A program made the translations under genes and the position numbers. From Streptomyces flavidovirens DSM 40150 (GTDB lineage Bacteria; Actinomycetota; Actinomycetes; Streptomycetales; Streptomycetaceae), in assembly GCF_000429085.1 (NCBI RefSeq), contig NZ_AUBE01000006.1, positions 62,001 through 126,000 on the forward strand: 64,000 nucleotides of DNA, written 5' to 3'. Of the stretch, positions 1 through 8,687 are shown one piece after another. The first letter of the stretch is position 1, and each line of letters starts with the position of its first letter. The notes under the pieces are model-generated. The model made no database searches and was not told the DNA's origin. It saw nothing but the letters and a program-made list of their open reading frames with translations.

Positions 1-1022
1 CGGCCGATGCGCTCCTGGCGGAAGATGACGCCGGGGCCGTCGGACAGGCGTACGGCGAGGGCACATACGGCCATGACCGGCGCTGCCACGAGGAGCGCCG
101 CGGCGGCCACCAAGGTGTCCATCGCTCGCTTGGCCGCGCGTGACAGTGGTCTGTGCGGTCCGGTGTGGAGTGGGCGTACGGCGAATCCCCAGAGGTGGTC
201 CGGGGGTTGGGCGTGCGTGAGGGTGCCGGGTGTGCTGCCGTCCACCTGCCACAGCCGGCAGTCGTGGTCGGTGAGGAGCGTGACGAGTTCCCGCTCGGGC
301 GGGTGGGTGAAGACGGCGTGGCGTACGGAGTTCTGGATCACCGCGCGGCTGACGTCCTCCGGGGTGGCGAGGACCGGCAGCGGGTCCGTGCGGGTGGTGT
401 CGTCCGTGGGTGGGGTGGGGGTCTGGTCGACCCTGCCGACGGGGCGCAGTCCGTACTCGGCCCGGACTTGCAGGGCCGCTGTGACCTGCTGGGCGACCGG
501 GCCGCGGCCCACGATCAGTGCCGACTGCGGGCGCCTGACGGCCGTCCGCCGGCGGGTGCGGTAGACCACGGCCCGGCCGGTGCAGGCGAGCAGGGTGTGC
601 GTGGTGACGGCGAGGGTGAGGGTGCTCCAGGTGACGGCGTGCTGCGGGGCGTACGCCGCGAGGGCCTCTGCCGTGGCGTACCACTGGATCAGGGCGAGGA
701 GGAGGAGCGGGGGCAGTTCGCCGAGTGCCGAGGGGGACAGGCGCGGGCGGTAGAGGCCTCGGTAGGTGTGCAGTGCGAGCATGAGCGCCGCGAGTGGGGC
801 GAACACCGTGGCCGGCCACGGCATCAGCGCCAGGGTGAGGGCCACGGCCAGGGCGTCGGCGGTGAGCAGTCCCGCCACGGGGCCGCGCCGGCGGATGCCG
901 CGGGTGGCGAGGGGCGCGGGGCGGCGGCCGGTGGCGCTGCGTGGCGGGTGGACCGATGGAGCCGCGAGCGGTACGGCCGTGGCCTGGGCGGTGTTGGGCG
1001 CGAATGCACTCTCCGTCGTCAT
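1..1022 (-). CDS. Sugar transferase (polyprenyl glycosylphosphotransferase), C-terminus cut by window start
   Basis: Reading the minus strand from an ATG at 1022, the frame stays open to base 1. The N-terminal part is hydrophobic, with several membrane segments (roughly residues 35-120), followed by a CoA-binding-like region (ALIVGRGPVAQQV) and then KRAMDTLVAAAALLVAAP and RQERIG. KRxxD-TM-RQERIG is the entry to the WcaJ/WbaP-type bacterial sugar transferase domain, which moves a sugar-phosphate from a nucleotide sugar to undecaprenyl phosphate at the inner membrane. The catalytic C-terminal domain lies outside the window. Its ATG overlaps the stop of the upstream glycosyltransferase by four bases (ATGA), so the two are translationally coupled. 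Family call is solid; the sugar is unknown. Confidence 0.85.
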   Translation of the reverse strand, partial: MTTESAFAPNTAQATAVPLAAPSVHPPRSATGRRPAPLATRGIRRRGPVAGLLTADALAVALTLALMPWPATVFAPLAALMLALHTYRGLYRPRLSPSALGELPPLLLLALIQWYATAEALAAYAPQHAVTWSTLTLAVTTHTLLACTGRAVVYRTRRRTAVRRPQSALIVGRGPVAQQVTAALQVRAEYGLRPVGRVDQTPTPPTDDTTRTDPLPVLATPEDVSRAVIQNSVRHAVFTHPPERELVTLLTDHDCRLWQVDGSTPGTLTHAQPPDHLWGFAVRPLHTGPHRPLSRAAKRAMDTLVAAAALLVAAPVMAVCALAVRLSDGPGVIFRQERIG

Positions 1023-2200
1023 CGCTCCGTGCGCTTCCTCGTCATGGGTCGGTCAGGGCTGACAAGTTCCCGGTAGAGGCCGGAGACGGCTGCGGCGGTC
1101 CGGCGTACGTCGCGGCTCGACCGGGTGTGGGTCTGTGCCACGCGGCCGAGGGCCTCGCGGAGTCCCGGATCGGCCAGCAGCGTGGTGAGCGCCGCCCCGA
1201 GGGCCGCCGGGTTCTCGGGCGGGACGAGACAGTGGGTTTCGTGGCCGGGTGGAAGGCTCTCTCTGGCTCCGCTGACGTCGGACAGGACGACGGGCCTGCC
1301 GCAGGCCATGGCTTCGAGCGGGGCGAGTGCCATGCCCTCCCAGCGGGACGGCAGGACGACGAGGTCGGCGGCGTGGAACCACGGCCTGATGTCGCGGCTC
1401 GCGCCCGCGAACAGCACGCCCGGCGGGGCGTCCGCCCTCAGCCGGTCGCGGTCCGGTCCGTCACCGACGAGTACGAGCCTGGCGCCGGGCACCGCCGAGG
1501 CCACCCGCGGCCAGGCCCGCAGCAGAATGTCCTGGCCCTTCTGGCGGCACAGGCGGCCCGCGCAGACCACCAGCGGGGTTCCGGCGGGCACCCCGGACAG
1601 GAGCGGCAGCGCGGCACGGGCGGCGGCGCGGCCGGCGCCCTCGTCGGGGCGGAAGTGGCGGAGGTCGATGCCGTTGCGGATCACCGACCAGCGGGCGGCG
1701 ATGCCGGCCTCCTCGCCCGTTCTGCGCTCGGTCTCGCTGACGCACAGGGTCCGTGCCGCCCAGCGGGATGCGTACCGCTCCCACCTGAGTGCCAGAGCGG
1801 CTTCCCTGCCCCGTACGGCTTCGAAGGACCAGGCGTGGGGCTGGAAGACGGTCGGCACCCTGCCCCGTACGGCCAGCCTGCCCGCCAGTCCGGCCTTGGC
1901 GCTGTGGGCGTGCACGATGTGGGGGCGGCTCTGGCGGATCAGCCGGGCGGCGGTCATGACTTCGCCGGGCAGGGTGGAGCCGGGAGCGCGTTCGGCGGGC
2001 CAGGGGTGTACGTGCGCTCCGGCCTCGGCGGCGTCCGACGCCAGGGTGCCGCCGGGGGGGCAGGCCACCACGGTACGCAGACCTTCGCTCGTCTGCGCTC
2101 TGACGAGATCGGTGACCACGCGCGCGACTCCGCCCTCCACCGGCTGGACCAGGTGAAAAATCGTCAGTTGACCCTGCTCAGTCCAACTTCGTTGCAGCAC
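1019..2200 (-). CDS. Family 4 glycosyltransferase
   Basis: GT-B glycosyltransferase. The N-terminal half has FHLVQPVEGGVARVV and IVHAHSAKAGLAGRLA, as in GT4 enzymes. The C-terminal half has LVVCAGRLCRQKGQDILL, LVLVGDGPDRDRL, and the donor-site EX7E motif in WEGMALAPLEAMACGRPVV. It probably adds a sugar to the lipid-linked product of the sugar transferase it overlaps (ATGA). I chose GTG at 2200 because GAAGAGAG lies about 8 nt upstream. A TTG at 2248 would add 16 residues but has no good ribosome binding site. The upstream 2201-2439 is AT-richer than its surroundings and probably holds the promoter. Confidence 0.85.
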   Translation of the reverse strand: MLQRSWTEQGQLTIFHLVQPVEGGVARVVTDLVRAQTSEGLRTVVACPPGGTLASDAAEAGAHVHPWPAERAPGSTLPGEVMTAARLIRQSRPHIVHAHSAKAGLAGRLAVRGRVPTVFQPHAWSFEAVRGREAALALRWERYASRWAARTLCVSETERRTGEEAGIAARWSVIRNGIDLRHFRPDEGAGRAAARAALPLLSGVPAGTPLVVCAGRLCRQKGQDILLRAWPRVASAVPGARLVLVGDGPDRDRLRADAPPGVLFAGASRDIRPWFHAADLVVLPSRWEGMALAPLEAMACGRPVVLSDVSGARESLPPGHETHCLVPPENPAALGAALTTLLADPGLREALGRVAQTHTRSSRDVRRTAAAVSGLYRELVSPDRPMTRKRTER

Positions 2201-2439
2201 GTGCGGCTCTCTTCGTACGTGGACCGTAGAAACTGACCGAGAAAGCAACGCGGGTTTCGGCTTTCAAAACAAGGCGACCAAAGCAGGAGTGAACTTTGTC
2301 AGAAAGCCAGTTGGAAAATCACGCTTGAACGCGCCCCTTCGGCCATTTGGACTCCCGGCCGGGGAATGCCGTCTCCCGGAATTGACATGCCTCTTCAGCC
2401 GTTGACCGCTGTCGCGGAAACAGCCCATCGGGTGATCGC

Positions 2440-2754
2440 TCAGGCGATGTCGTTAAGGCCGACGAGACGCAGCAGCGTCAGCAGCTCCTGGCGGGCGCCG
2501 CGCAGGCGCAGGCGGCAGCCGGCTCTGCGGGCGGTGAGCCGCAGGCGGGCCAGTGCGTCGACGGCGGTGAGGTCCGGTCCGGTCAGCCGGGCGACGTCAC
2601 AGATCACCTCGCCGGCTGCCGCGTCGCACAGCAGGTCGTCGAGTTCGTCGCACAGGCGCGGTACGTCGGCCGGGGTCACCCGGCCGACGACGACGAGAAC
2701 GGCCGGCATCGTGGCATCCACATGGGGCAGACCCAGGCCACGGCCGTAACTCAT
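2440..2754 (-). CDS. STAS-domain protein (anti-sigma-factor antagonist-like)
   Basis: A 104-residue single-domain protein. It begins with a beta strand (AVLVVVGRVTPADVPRLCDEL), then AAGEVICDVARLTGPDLTAVDALARL, which resembles the STAS switch region where the phosphorylated Ser/Thr of SpoIIAA-like proteins sits (here DLTAVD), and ends RLRGARQELLTLLRLVGL. By family it should bind an anti-sigma factor or sit in a partner-switching or lipid-transport complex. No partner kinase is adjacent, so the role is open. It lies alone between the glycosyltransferase and the deoA terminator. Confidence 0.75.
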   Translation of the reverse strand: MSYGRGLGLPHVDATMPAVLVVVGRVTPADVPRLCDELDDLLCDAAAGEVICDVARLTGPDLTAVDALARLRLTARRAGCRLRLRGARQELLTLLRLVGLNDIA

Positions 2755-2791
2755 CGGTGCGCCCCCGTGGACGCCCCCCGTGGACGAGAAA

Positions 2792-2823
2792 AGCGGGGCC
2801 GGTGGAATTCCACCGGCCCCGCT
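2792..2823 (-). terminator. Rho-independent terminator of the nucleoside operon
   Basis: A 32-base perfect palindrome (AGCGGGGCCGGTGG, loop AATT, then the complement). On the minus strand it is followed by TTTTCTC. It sits 23 bases after the deoA stop, so it ends the deoA-cdd-ABC transcript. Confidence 0.9.
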
Positions 2824-2845
2824 CGGTCGTACGCGTCCCCGCGTG

Positions 2846-4123
2846 TCAGGCGATACGGCCCAGCACGATCGGGTTCGGGGTGAACTCCGTGCCCTCGGGG
2901 GCGGTCAGGACCCCGCCGTTCAGGGCTTCGAGGGCGTACTCGAACTTCTCCGGGGTGTCCGTGTGCAGGGTCATCAGGCGCTGGCCCGCGGTGACCCTGT
3001 CGCCCGGCTTGGCGTGGAGCTCGATGCCCGCACCCGCCTGGACCTGGTCCTCCTTGCGCGCGCGGCCGGCGCCGAGGCGCCACGCCGCCACACCGACGGC
3101 GTACGCGTCGAGGGTGGTGAGGACACCGCTCTCGGAGGCGTGCACGACGTGCTGCTCGCGGGCCACCGGCAGGGCCGCGTCCGGGTCGCCGCCCTGGGCC
3201 GCGATCATGCGGCGCCAGACGTCCATCGCCGAGCCGTCCGCGAGCGCCTTGGCCGGGTCGGCGTCCTTCAGGCCCGCCGCGTCGAGCATCTCGCGGGCGA
3301 GCGCGAGGGTGAGGTCGACGACGTCCTTGGGACCGCCGCCGGCCAGCACCTCGACCGACTCACGGACTTCGAGGGCGTTGCCCGCCGTCAGGCCGAGCGG
3401 GGTCGTCATGTCGGTGAGGAGGGCCACCGTGCGTACGCCGTGGTCGGTGCCCAGACCCACCATGGTGGCGGCGAGCTCGCGGGCGTCCTCGATGTTCTTC
3501 ATGAAGGCGCCGGAGCCGACCTTGACGTCCAGGACGAGCGAGCCCGTACCCTCGGCGATCTTCTTCGACATGATCGAGGAGGCGATGAGCGGGATCGCCT
3601 CGACGGTGCCCGTGACGTCGCGCAGCGCGTACAGCTTCTTGTCCGCCGGGGCCAGACCGTCGCCCGCCGCGCAGATGACCGCGCCGGTGGATTCGAGGAC
3701 GCTGAGCATCTCCTCGTTGGAGAGCAGCGCGCGCCAGCCGGGGATCGACTCCAGCTTGTCGAGCGTGCCGCCGGTGTGGCCGAGGCCCCGGCCGGAGAGC
3801 TGCGGCACGGCCGCGCCGCAGGCGGCGACCAGGGGTGCGAGGGGCAGCGTGATCTTGTCGCCGACGCCGCCGGTGGAGTGCTTGTCGGCGGTGGGACGGG
3901 AGAGCTGGGCGAAGTTCATGCGCTCGCCCGAGTTGATCATCGCGGCGGTCCAGCGGGCGATCTCGACCCGGTTCATGCCGTTGAGCAGGATCGCCATCGC
4001 GAGGGCGGACATCTGCTCGTCGGCGACCTCACCGCGCGTGTAGGCGTCGATGACCCAGTCGATCTGCTCGGGGCTCAGTTCGCCCTTGTCGCGCTTGGTC
4101 CGGATTACGGAGATGACGTCCAT
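2846..4123 (-). CDS. deoA: Thymidine phosphorylase
   Basis: 425 residues, the usual length for bacterial pyrimidine-nucleoside phosphorylase. It cleaves thymidine or deoxyuridine with phosphate to free base and deoxyribose-1-phosphate. Visible family features are MDVISVIRTKRDKGELSPEQ, the phosphate-binding DKHSTGGVGDK (about 85-95), SGRGLGHTGGTLDKLESIPG, and DVKVGSGAFMK (about 190-200). The start at 4123 removes a long N-terminal extension that would overlap cdd; the cdd stop is 5 bases upstream. With cdd and the nucleoside ABC genes it forms a salvage operon read right to left. Confidence 0.95.
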   Translation of the reverse strand: MDVISVIRTKRDKGELSPEQIDWVIDAYTRGEVADEQMSALAMAILLNGMNRVEIARWTAAMINSGERMNFAQLSRPTADKHSTGGVGDKITLPLAPLVAACGAAVPQLSGRGLGHTGGTLDKLESIPGWRALLSNEEMLSVLESTGAVICAAGDGLAPADKKLYALRDVTGTVEAIPLIASSIMSKKIAEGTGSLVLDVKVGSGAFMKNIEDARELAATMVGLGTDHGVRTVALLTDMTTPLGLTAGNALEVRESVEVLAGGGPKDVVDLTLALAREMLDAAGLKDADPAKALADGSAMDVWRRMIAAQGGDPDAALPVAREQHVVHASESGVLTTLDAYAVGVAAWRLGAGRARKEDQVQAGAGIELHAKPGDRVTAGQRLMTLHTDTPEKFEYALEALNGGVLTAPEGTEFTPNPIVLGRIA

Positions 4124-4128
4124 GGGGT

Positions 4129-4554
4129 TTATCGGGTTCCTTCCGGGGTGCCTGGCGCCAGGTGCTGGGGGCCGAAGGCGTCGGGGAGCATGTCGGCGAG
4201 GGTACGGATACCCGCCGACGTGTCGAGCAGCAGCGCGGGGCCGCCGAATTCGTACAGCAACTGCCGGCAGCGGCCGCACGGCATGAGGATGCCGCCGCGG
4301 CCGTCGACGCAGGTGAAGTGCGTCAGGCGGCCGCCGCCGGTGGCGTTGAGCTGTGAGACGAGGCCGCATTCGGCGCACAGGGAGAGCCCGTAGGAGGCGT
4401 TCTCCACGTTGCAGCCGGTGACGGTGCGGCCGTCGTCGACGAGGGCCGCGGCGCCGACCGGGAAGCCCGAGTACGGGGCGTACGCGTGGGACATGGCCTC
4501 GCGCGCCGCCTCCCGCAGGGCTTCCCAGTCGGCCGCCGCCGCGGCGTCCGTCAC
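4129..4554 (-). CDS. cdd: Cytidine deaminase
   Basis: A 141-residue zinc-dependent deaminase that converts (deoxy)cytidine to (deoxy)uridine. The zinc site is complete: CNVENASYGLSLCAECG supplies the Cys-Ala-Glu catalytic step and MPCGRCRQLL the two further cysteines. The tail after DTSAGIRTLADMLPDAFGP is typical of actinobacterial forms. The start is GTG at 4554 and shares GTGA with the stop of the permease gene upstream, so translation is coupled. Together with deoA it handles imported pyrimidine nucleosides. Confidence 0.95.
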   Translation of the reverse strand: MTDAAAAADWEALREAAREAMSHAYAPYSGFPVGAAALVDDGRTVTGCNVENASYGLSLCAECGLVSQLNATGGGRLTHFTCVDGRGGILMPCGRCRQLLYEFGGPALLLDTSAGIRTLADMLPDAFGPQHLAPGTPEGTR

Positions 4555-5813
4555 TTGCCCTGGCCCTTGCGGTAGGGCATGCCGTCCGCCTTGGGCATCC
4601 GCAGGCGTTGCGCGGAGAGCGCCAGGACGAGCAGCGTGGTGATGTACGGCGCGGCGTCCACGAACTGGCTCGGGACCTCGTTGGTGAAGGTGTACCAGAC
4701 GAAGAGGAGCACCGCGGCCACGGCGGAGATCGCCGCGGGCACGTACTTCTTCTTGTACAGCTGCCAGAACACGACGAGCAGCAGCAGGATCGCCAGCAGG
4801 AGCAGCATCGCGTGGACGTTCTCGGCGCCGCCTCGCAGCTTGAGGCTGTCGGTGAAGCCGAAGAGGCCCGCGCCGAGCGCCATTCCGCCCGGCATCCAGT
4901 TGCCGAAGATCATCGCGGCGAGACCGATGTAGCCACGGCCGCCGGTCTGGCCCTCCTGGTAGATGCCGGTGGCCACGATCGCCAGGAAGGCGCCCGCGAG
5001 GCCGGCCAGGCCGCCGGAGACGACGACGGCGATGTACTTGTACTTGTAGACGTTGACGCCCAGGGACTCGGCGGCCACCGGGTTCTCACCGCAGGAGCGC
5101 AGGCGCAGGCCGAACGCCGTACGCCACAGGATCCAGATGGTCGCCGGGATCAGCAGCAGCGCGACGACGGTCAGCAGCGAGAGGTTGGTGACCAGGCCGC
5201 CGAGGACACCGGCGACGTCCGAGACGAAGAACCAGTGCTTGCCCTGGATGTCCCGTAGCCAGTCGGAGAGCCCCGGAATGGTGACCTTGGTGATCTCGTC
5301 GATGCGCGGTGACTGCTTGGAGGAGCCGCCCGCGGCCTTGTCGAACGTGAAGTTGGACAGGTAGCGGGTGGCGCCCACGGCGAGGATGTTGATGGCCACA
5401 CCGGAGACGATGTGGTTCACGCCGAAGGTGACCGTGATGATGGCGTGCAGCAGGCCGCCGAGTGCGCCACCGAGGATGCCGAGGGCGACACCCGCCCAGG
5501 GGCCCCACTGGTAACCGGCGTACGCGCCGAACCAGGTGCCCAGGATCATCATGCCTTCGAGGCCGATGTTGACGACGCCCGCGCGCTCGGCCCACAGGCC
5601 GCCGAGACCGGCGAGGCCGATCGGGATGGCGAGCTGGAGCGCGCCGGAGACCTGGCCGACGGAGGTCAGGTCGTCGGCGCCGCTGATGATGCGCACCAGC
5701 GAGACCAGGGCGAGCCCGCCCGCGGTGATCAGCAGGATGACGGGTACGGACAGCTTGCGGCGGGCGCTCTTCTTGGGCGCCGCGCTCACGGCGGAGACAG
5801 TGCTGGTACTCAT
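4551..5813 (-). CDS. Nucleoside ABC transporter permease 2
   Basis: A 420-residue integral membrane protein of the branched-chain/ribose-type permease family (NupQ/YufQ branch). An N-terminal cytoplasmic stretch (KKSARRKLS) is followed by about ten membrane segments. NIGLEGMMILGTWFGAY and ESLGVNVYKYKYIAVVVSGGLAGLAGAF are hallmark regions of this branch. It is longer than the partner permease, with an extra hydrophobic C-terminus (about 330-410). The ATG overlaps the TAA stop of the preceding permease gene by one base. With its partner it forms the membrane channel of a BMP-type nucleoside importer. Confidence 0.88.
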   Translation of the reverse strand: MSTSTVSAVSAAPKKSARRKLSVPVILLITAGGLALVSLVRIISGADDLTSVGQVSGALQLAIPIGLAGLGGLWAERAGVVNIGLEGMMILGTWFGAYAGYQWGPWAGVALGILGGALGGLLHAIITVTFGVNHIVSGVAINILAVGATRYLSNFTFDKAAGGSSKQSPRIDEITKVTIPGLSDWLRDIQGKHWFFVSDVAGVLGGLVTNLSLLTVVALLLIPATIWILWRTAFGLRLRSCGENPVAAESLGVNVYKYKYIAVVVSGGLAGLAGAFLAIVATGIYQEGQTGGRGYIGLAAMIFGNWMPGGMALGAGLFGFTDSLKLRGGAENVHAMLLLLAILLLLVVFWQLYKKKYVPAAISAVAAVLLFVWYTFTNEVPSQFVDAAPYITTLLVLALSAQRLRMPKADGMPYRKGQGK

Positions 5814-6925
5814 TACGCCGCCACCTCCTCACGGTTCTTGCGGGCGGCTGCGGCGAGCTCCTCGCCCACCTTCTGCTGCTGGCGGCGGAGCCCGTAGCGG
5901 CGGACGAGTTCGTAACTGACGACGACCGCGATCACGATCAGGCCCTGCATGATCGTGGCGATCTCCTTCTCGTAGCCGTACTGGTCGAGCGCGGCGGACG
6001 CCTTGTCCAGGAACGCGATCAGCAGTGCGCTGAAGAAGATGCCGACCGGGTTGTTGCGGCCGAGCAGGGCGATCGTGATGCCCGTGAAGCCGATGCCGGT
6101 CGGGAAGCTGAGGCTGTACGTGTGGGTGTCGCCCAGCAGCGTCGGCATACCGGCGAGACCGGCCACAGCGCCGGAGATCAGCATCGCGGTGAGGATCATC
6201 TTCTTCGCGTCGACACCGGAGGCCGCGGCGGCGCTCTCGCTGGCGCCGGTGGCGCGCAGGTCGAAGCCGAAGCGGGTGCGGTTGAGGACGAACCAGTAGA
6301 CGATGCCGAGCGCGAAGGCGACGAACGTGAAGCCGTAGATCTCGCCGCCGGCGCCCAGGTCCAGGCTCGGGAACCAGCCGGACTCGGCGATCTCACCCGT
6401 GGTCAGGTCGTTGGAGCCCGGAAGCTGCACACCGAAGTTGTCGGTGAGGATCAGCCAGGCGATCAGGCTGGTGGCGATCGCGTTGAGCATGATCGTGGAG
6501 ACGACCTCGCTCACCCCGCGCAGGGTCTTGAGCACACCGGCGATACCGGCCCAGAACGCGCCGGTCAGCATCGCGACGAGCACGATCAGCGCGATGTGCA
6601 GCGGGCCGGGCAGCTCGACGGCCGCGCCGACGAGCGCGGCCATCATCGCGGCGAGCCGGTACTGCCCGTCGACGCCGATGTTGAACAGGTTCATCCGGAA
6701 ACCGATGGCCACGGCGAGCGCCGCCAGGTAGTACGTACCGGCCTGGTTCAGGATGAGCACCTGGATGTCGGCGTACTGCGCGCTCTCAACCATCAGCGTG
6801 TACGGCTCGAACGGGTCGCGGCCCGAGGCGAGCAGCACCACCGAGGTGAGCGCGATGGCGACGACCAGCGCGAGCACTGGGCCGGCGAGGCCCAGGATCA
6901 GCCGGTCCTTGTCGAACTTCTTCAT
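5813..6925 (-). CDS. Nucleoside ABC transporter permease 1
   Basis: A 370-residue permease of the NupP/YufP type. MKKFDKDRLILGLAGPVLALVVA starts the first membrane helix. NIGVDGQYRLAAMMAALVG and TGASESAAAASGVDAKKM are the conserved regions that contact the ATPase. Its ATG shares one base with the TGA of the ATPase gene. It pairs with the downstream permease; both are unusual among importers in being separate, unequal proteins, which is normal for BMP-family systems. Confidence 0.88.
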   Translation of the reverse strand: MKKFDKDRLILGLAGPVLALVVAIALTSVVLLASGRDPFEPYTLMVESAQYADIQVLILNQAGTYYLAALAVAIGFRMNLFNIGVDGQYRLAAMMAALVGAAVELPGPLHIALIVLVAMLTGAFWAGIAGVLKTLRGVSEVVSTIMLNAIATSLIAWLILTDNFGVQLPGSNDLTTGEIAESGWFPSLDLGAGGEIYGFTFVAFALGIVYWFVLNRTRFGFDLRATGASESAAAASGVDAKKMILTAMLISGAVAGLAGMPTLLGDTHTYSLSFPTGIGFTGITIALLGRNNPVGIFFSALLIAFLDKASAALDQYGYEKEIATIMQGLIVIAVVVSYELVRRYGLRRQQQKVGEELAAAARKNREEVAA

Positions 6926-8484
6926 CAGGCCTCGTCCTCCGGGGCGTGCTCCAGATGACCGCTGGCGGCGCCGGTCATGGCCGAGCCCAGCTCCTCCGGG
7001 GTGATGGTGGCCGGGTCGGCGTCCGCGACCAGGCGGCCGCGGTACATGACCCGCAGGGTGTCGGAGAGCCCGATGAGCTCGTCCAGGTCGGCGGAGATCA
7101 GCAGTACGGCCAGTCCCTCGCGGCGTGCCTCACGGATCTGGTCCCAGATCTGCGCCTGCGCGCCGACGTCCACACCGCGGGTGGGGTGCGCGGCGATGAG
7201 CAGCTTGGGGGCGTGGCTCATCTCGCGGCCGACGATCAGCTTCTGCTGGTTGCCGCCGGACAGGGAGGCAGCGGTGACCTCGATACCGGGCGTACGGACG
7301 TCGTACTCGCGCACGATCCGCTCGGTGTCCGTGCGGGCGGCCTTCAGGTCGAGCAGCCCGCGCTTGGAGTTGGGCTGCTCGGTGACGTGGCCGAGGATGC
7401 GGTTCTCCCACAGCGGCGCTTCGAGGAGCAGGCCGTGGCGATGGCGGTCCTCGGGGATGTAGCCGATGCCGCCCTCGCGGCGCTTGCGGGTGGGCGCGTG
7501 CGAGATGTCGGTGGAGTCGAGGGTGATGACGCCGCCGTCCGGGTTGCGCAGGCCCATGATCGCCTCGACGAGCTCGGCCTGGCCGTTGCCCTCGACGCCC
7601 GCGATACCGAGGACTTCGCCCTTGTGGATGGTGAGGTCGATCCCGGCCAGCACCTGGCGTACGGCACCGTCGGGGTCGATGGCGTTCAGCTGGAGGTTCT
7701 CGACGCGGAGCATCGGTACGTCGGTGACCGTCGACTCGCGGGTCTCGGGCGACGGGAGCTCGCTGCCGACCATCAGCTCGGCGAGCTGCTTGGTGGTGGT
7801 GTTCGCCGGGTCGGCGGTGCCCACGGTCGTACCGCGCCTGATGACCGTGATGTCGTCGGCGACCGACAGCACCTCGCCCAGCTTGTGCGAGATGAAGATG
7901 ACCGTCAGACCCTCGGACTTGAGCTCGCGGAGGTTGGCGAAGAGCGCGTCGACCTCCTGCGGAACCAGCACGGCGGTCGGCTCGTCGAGGATGAGGATGC
8001 GGGCGCCGCGGTAGAGGACCTTGAGGATCTCGACGCGCTGGCGGTCGGCGACACCGAGGTTCTCGACCAGGGCGTCGGGGCGCACGTTCAGTCCGTACGC
8101 CTCCGAAATCTCCTTGATCTTGTTGCGGGCCTTGTTGCCGATGCCGTACAGCTTCTCGCCGCCGAGAACGACGTTCTCCAGGACGGTGAGGTTGTCGGCG
8201 AGCATGAAGTGCTGGTGCACCATGCCGATGCCGCGTGCGATGGCGTCGGCGGGGCTGTGGAAAGTGGCCTGCTCCCCGTCGATGGTGATGGTGCCCTCGT
8301 CCGGCTTCTGCATGCCGTAGAGGATCTTCATCAGGGTCGACTTTCCGGCACCGTTCTCACCGACGAGGGCGTGCACGGTGCCCTTGCGGATGGTGATGTC
8401 GATGTCGTGGTTGGCGACGACGCCGGGGAAGCGCTTGGTGATGCCGTGCAGTTCTACGGCGGGGGGCGGGCTGGACGCGTTGAT
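6925..8484 (-). CDS. Nucleoside ABC transporter ATP-binding protein (apparent ATC start)
   Basis: A double-ATPase-domain protein of the ribose/nucleoside class, about 519 residues. The first domain has Walker A GENGAGKST, signature-like VADRQRVEILKVLYR and Walker B ILILDEPTAVL. The second has GVEGNGQAE in place of Walker A and LSGGNQQKLIVGRE. The frame has no ATG, GTG or TTG upstream of a GTG at 8376, only five residues before Walker A, which would delete the first strands. Family residues (AVELHGITKRFPGVVANHDI) continue upstream to an ATC at 8484, preceded by AAGGAG at 8 nt spacing. I therefore place the start there; a sequencing error is the alternative. Confidence 0.85.
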   Translation of the reverse strand: MNASSPPPAVELHGITKRFPGVVANHDIDITIRKGTVHALVGENGAGKSTLMKILYGMQKPDEGTITIDGEQATFHSPADAIARGIGMVHQHFMLADNLTVLENVVLGGEKLYGIGNKARNKIKEISEAYGLNVRPDALVENLGVADRQRVEILKVLYRGARILILDEPTAVLVPQEVDALFANLRELKSEGLTVIFISHKLGEVLSVADDITVIRRGTTVGTADPANTTTKQLAELMVGSELPSPETRESTVTDVPMLRVENLQLNAIDPDGAVRQVLAGIDLTIHKGEVLGIAGVEGNGQAELVEAIMGLRNPDGGVITLDSTDISHAPTRKRREGGIGYIPEDRHRHGLLLEAPLWENRILGHVTEQPNSKRGLLDLKAARTDTERIVREYDVRTPGIEVTAASLSGGNQQKLIVGREMSHAPKLLIAAHPTRGVDVGAQAQIWDQIREARREGLAVLLISADLDELIGLSDTLRVMYRGRLVADADPATITPEELGSAMTGAASGHLEHAPEDEA

Positions 8485-8570
8485 GACGCACTCTCCTTGG
8501 CGGAAAGGAGCGGGAGGGCGGTGGACGGGAGGAGACAGGGCGCGGCGAAACTATCGTGCTGAAGAAATGT

Positions 8571-8582
8571 CTACGCGCGTAG
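8571..8582. promoter_or_regulatory. Perfect 12-bp palindrome upstream of the transporter genes
   Basis: CTACGCGCGTAG is a perfect palindrome about 90 bases upstream of the ATPase start. Ten of its bases (ACGCGCGTAG) recur at 9793-9802 in front of the binding-protein gene, so it may be an operator shared by two promoters of one regulon. No regulator gene is adjacent. Confidence 0.4.
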
Positions 8583-8623
8583 CGATGCCAAATGACGAAA
8601 AGACCGGGCGCGCAATGCGGTCC

Positions 8624-8663
8624 GGGGGCCGGAGAGGCGGCGAAACCGCCCCTCCGGGCCCCC
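8624..8663 (-). terminator. Hairpin between binding-protein and ATPase genes
   Basis: Inverted repeat with a 17-base arm (GGGGGCCGGAGAGGCGG) and loop CGAAA, without a long U-run. It lies just after the binding-protein stop. It probably stabilises that message or ends most transcripts, giving more binding protein than membrane components. Confidence 0.7.
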
Positions 8664-8687
8664 AGGATCACGTCCTGACCAGCGGCC

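Noticed and set aside
941..2236. 431-codon plus-strand frame
   Set aside because: Antisense to the GT4 gene with no family resemblance.
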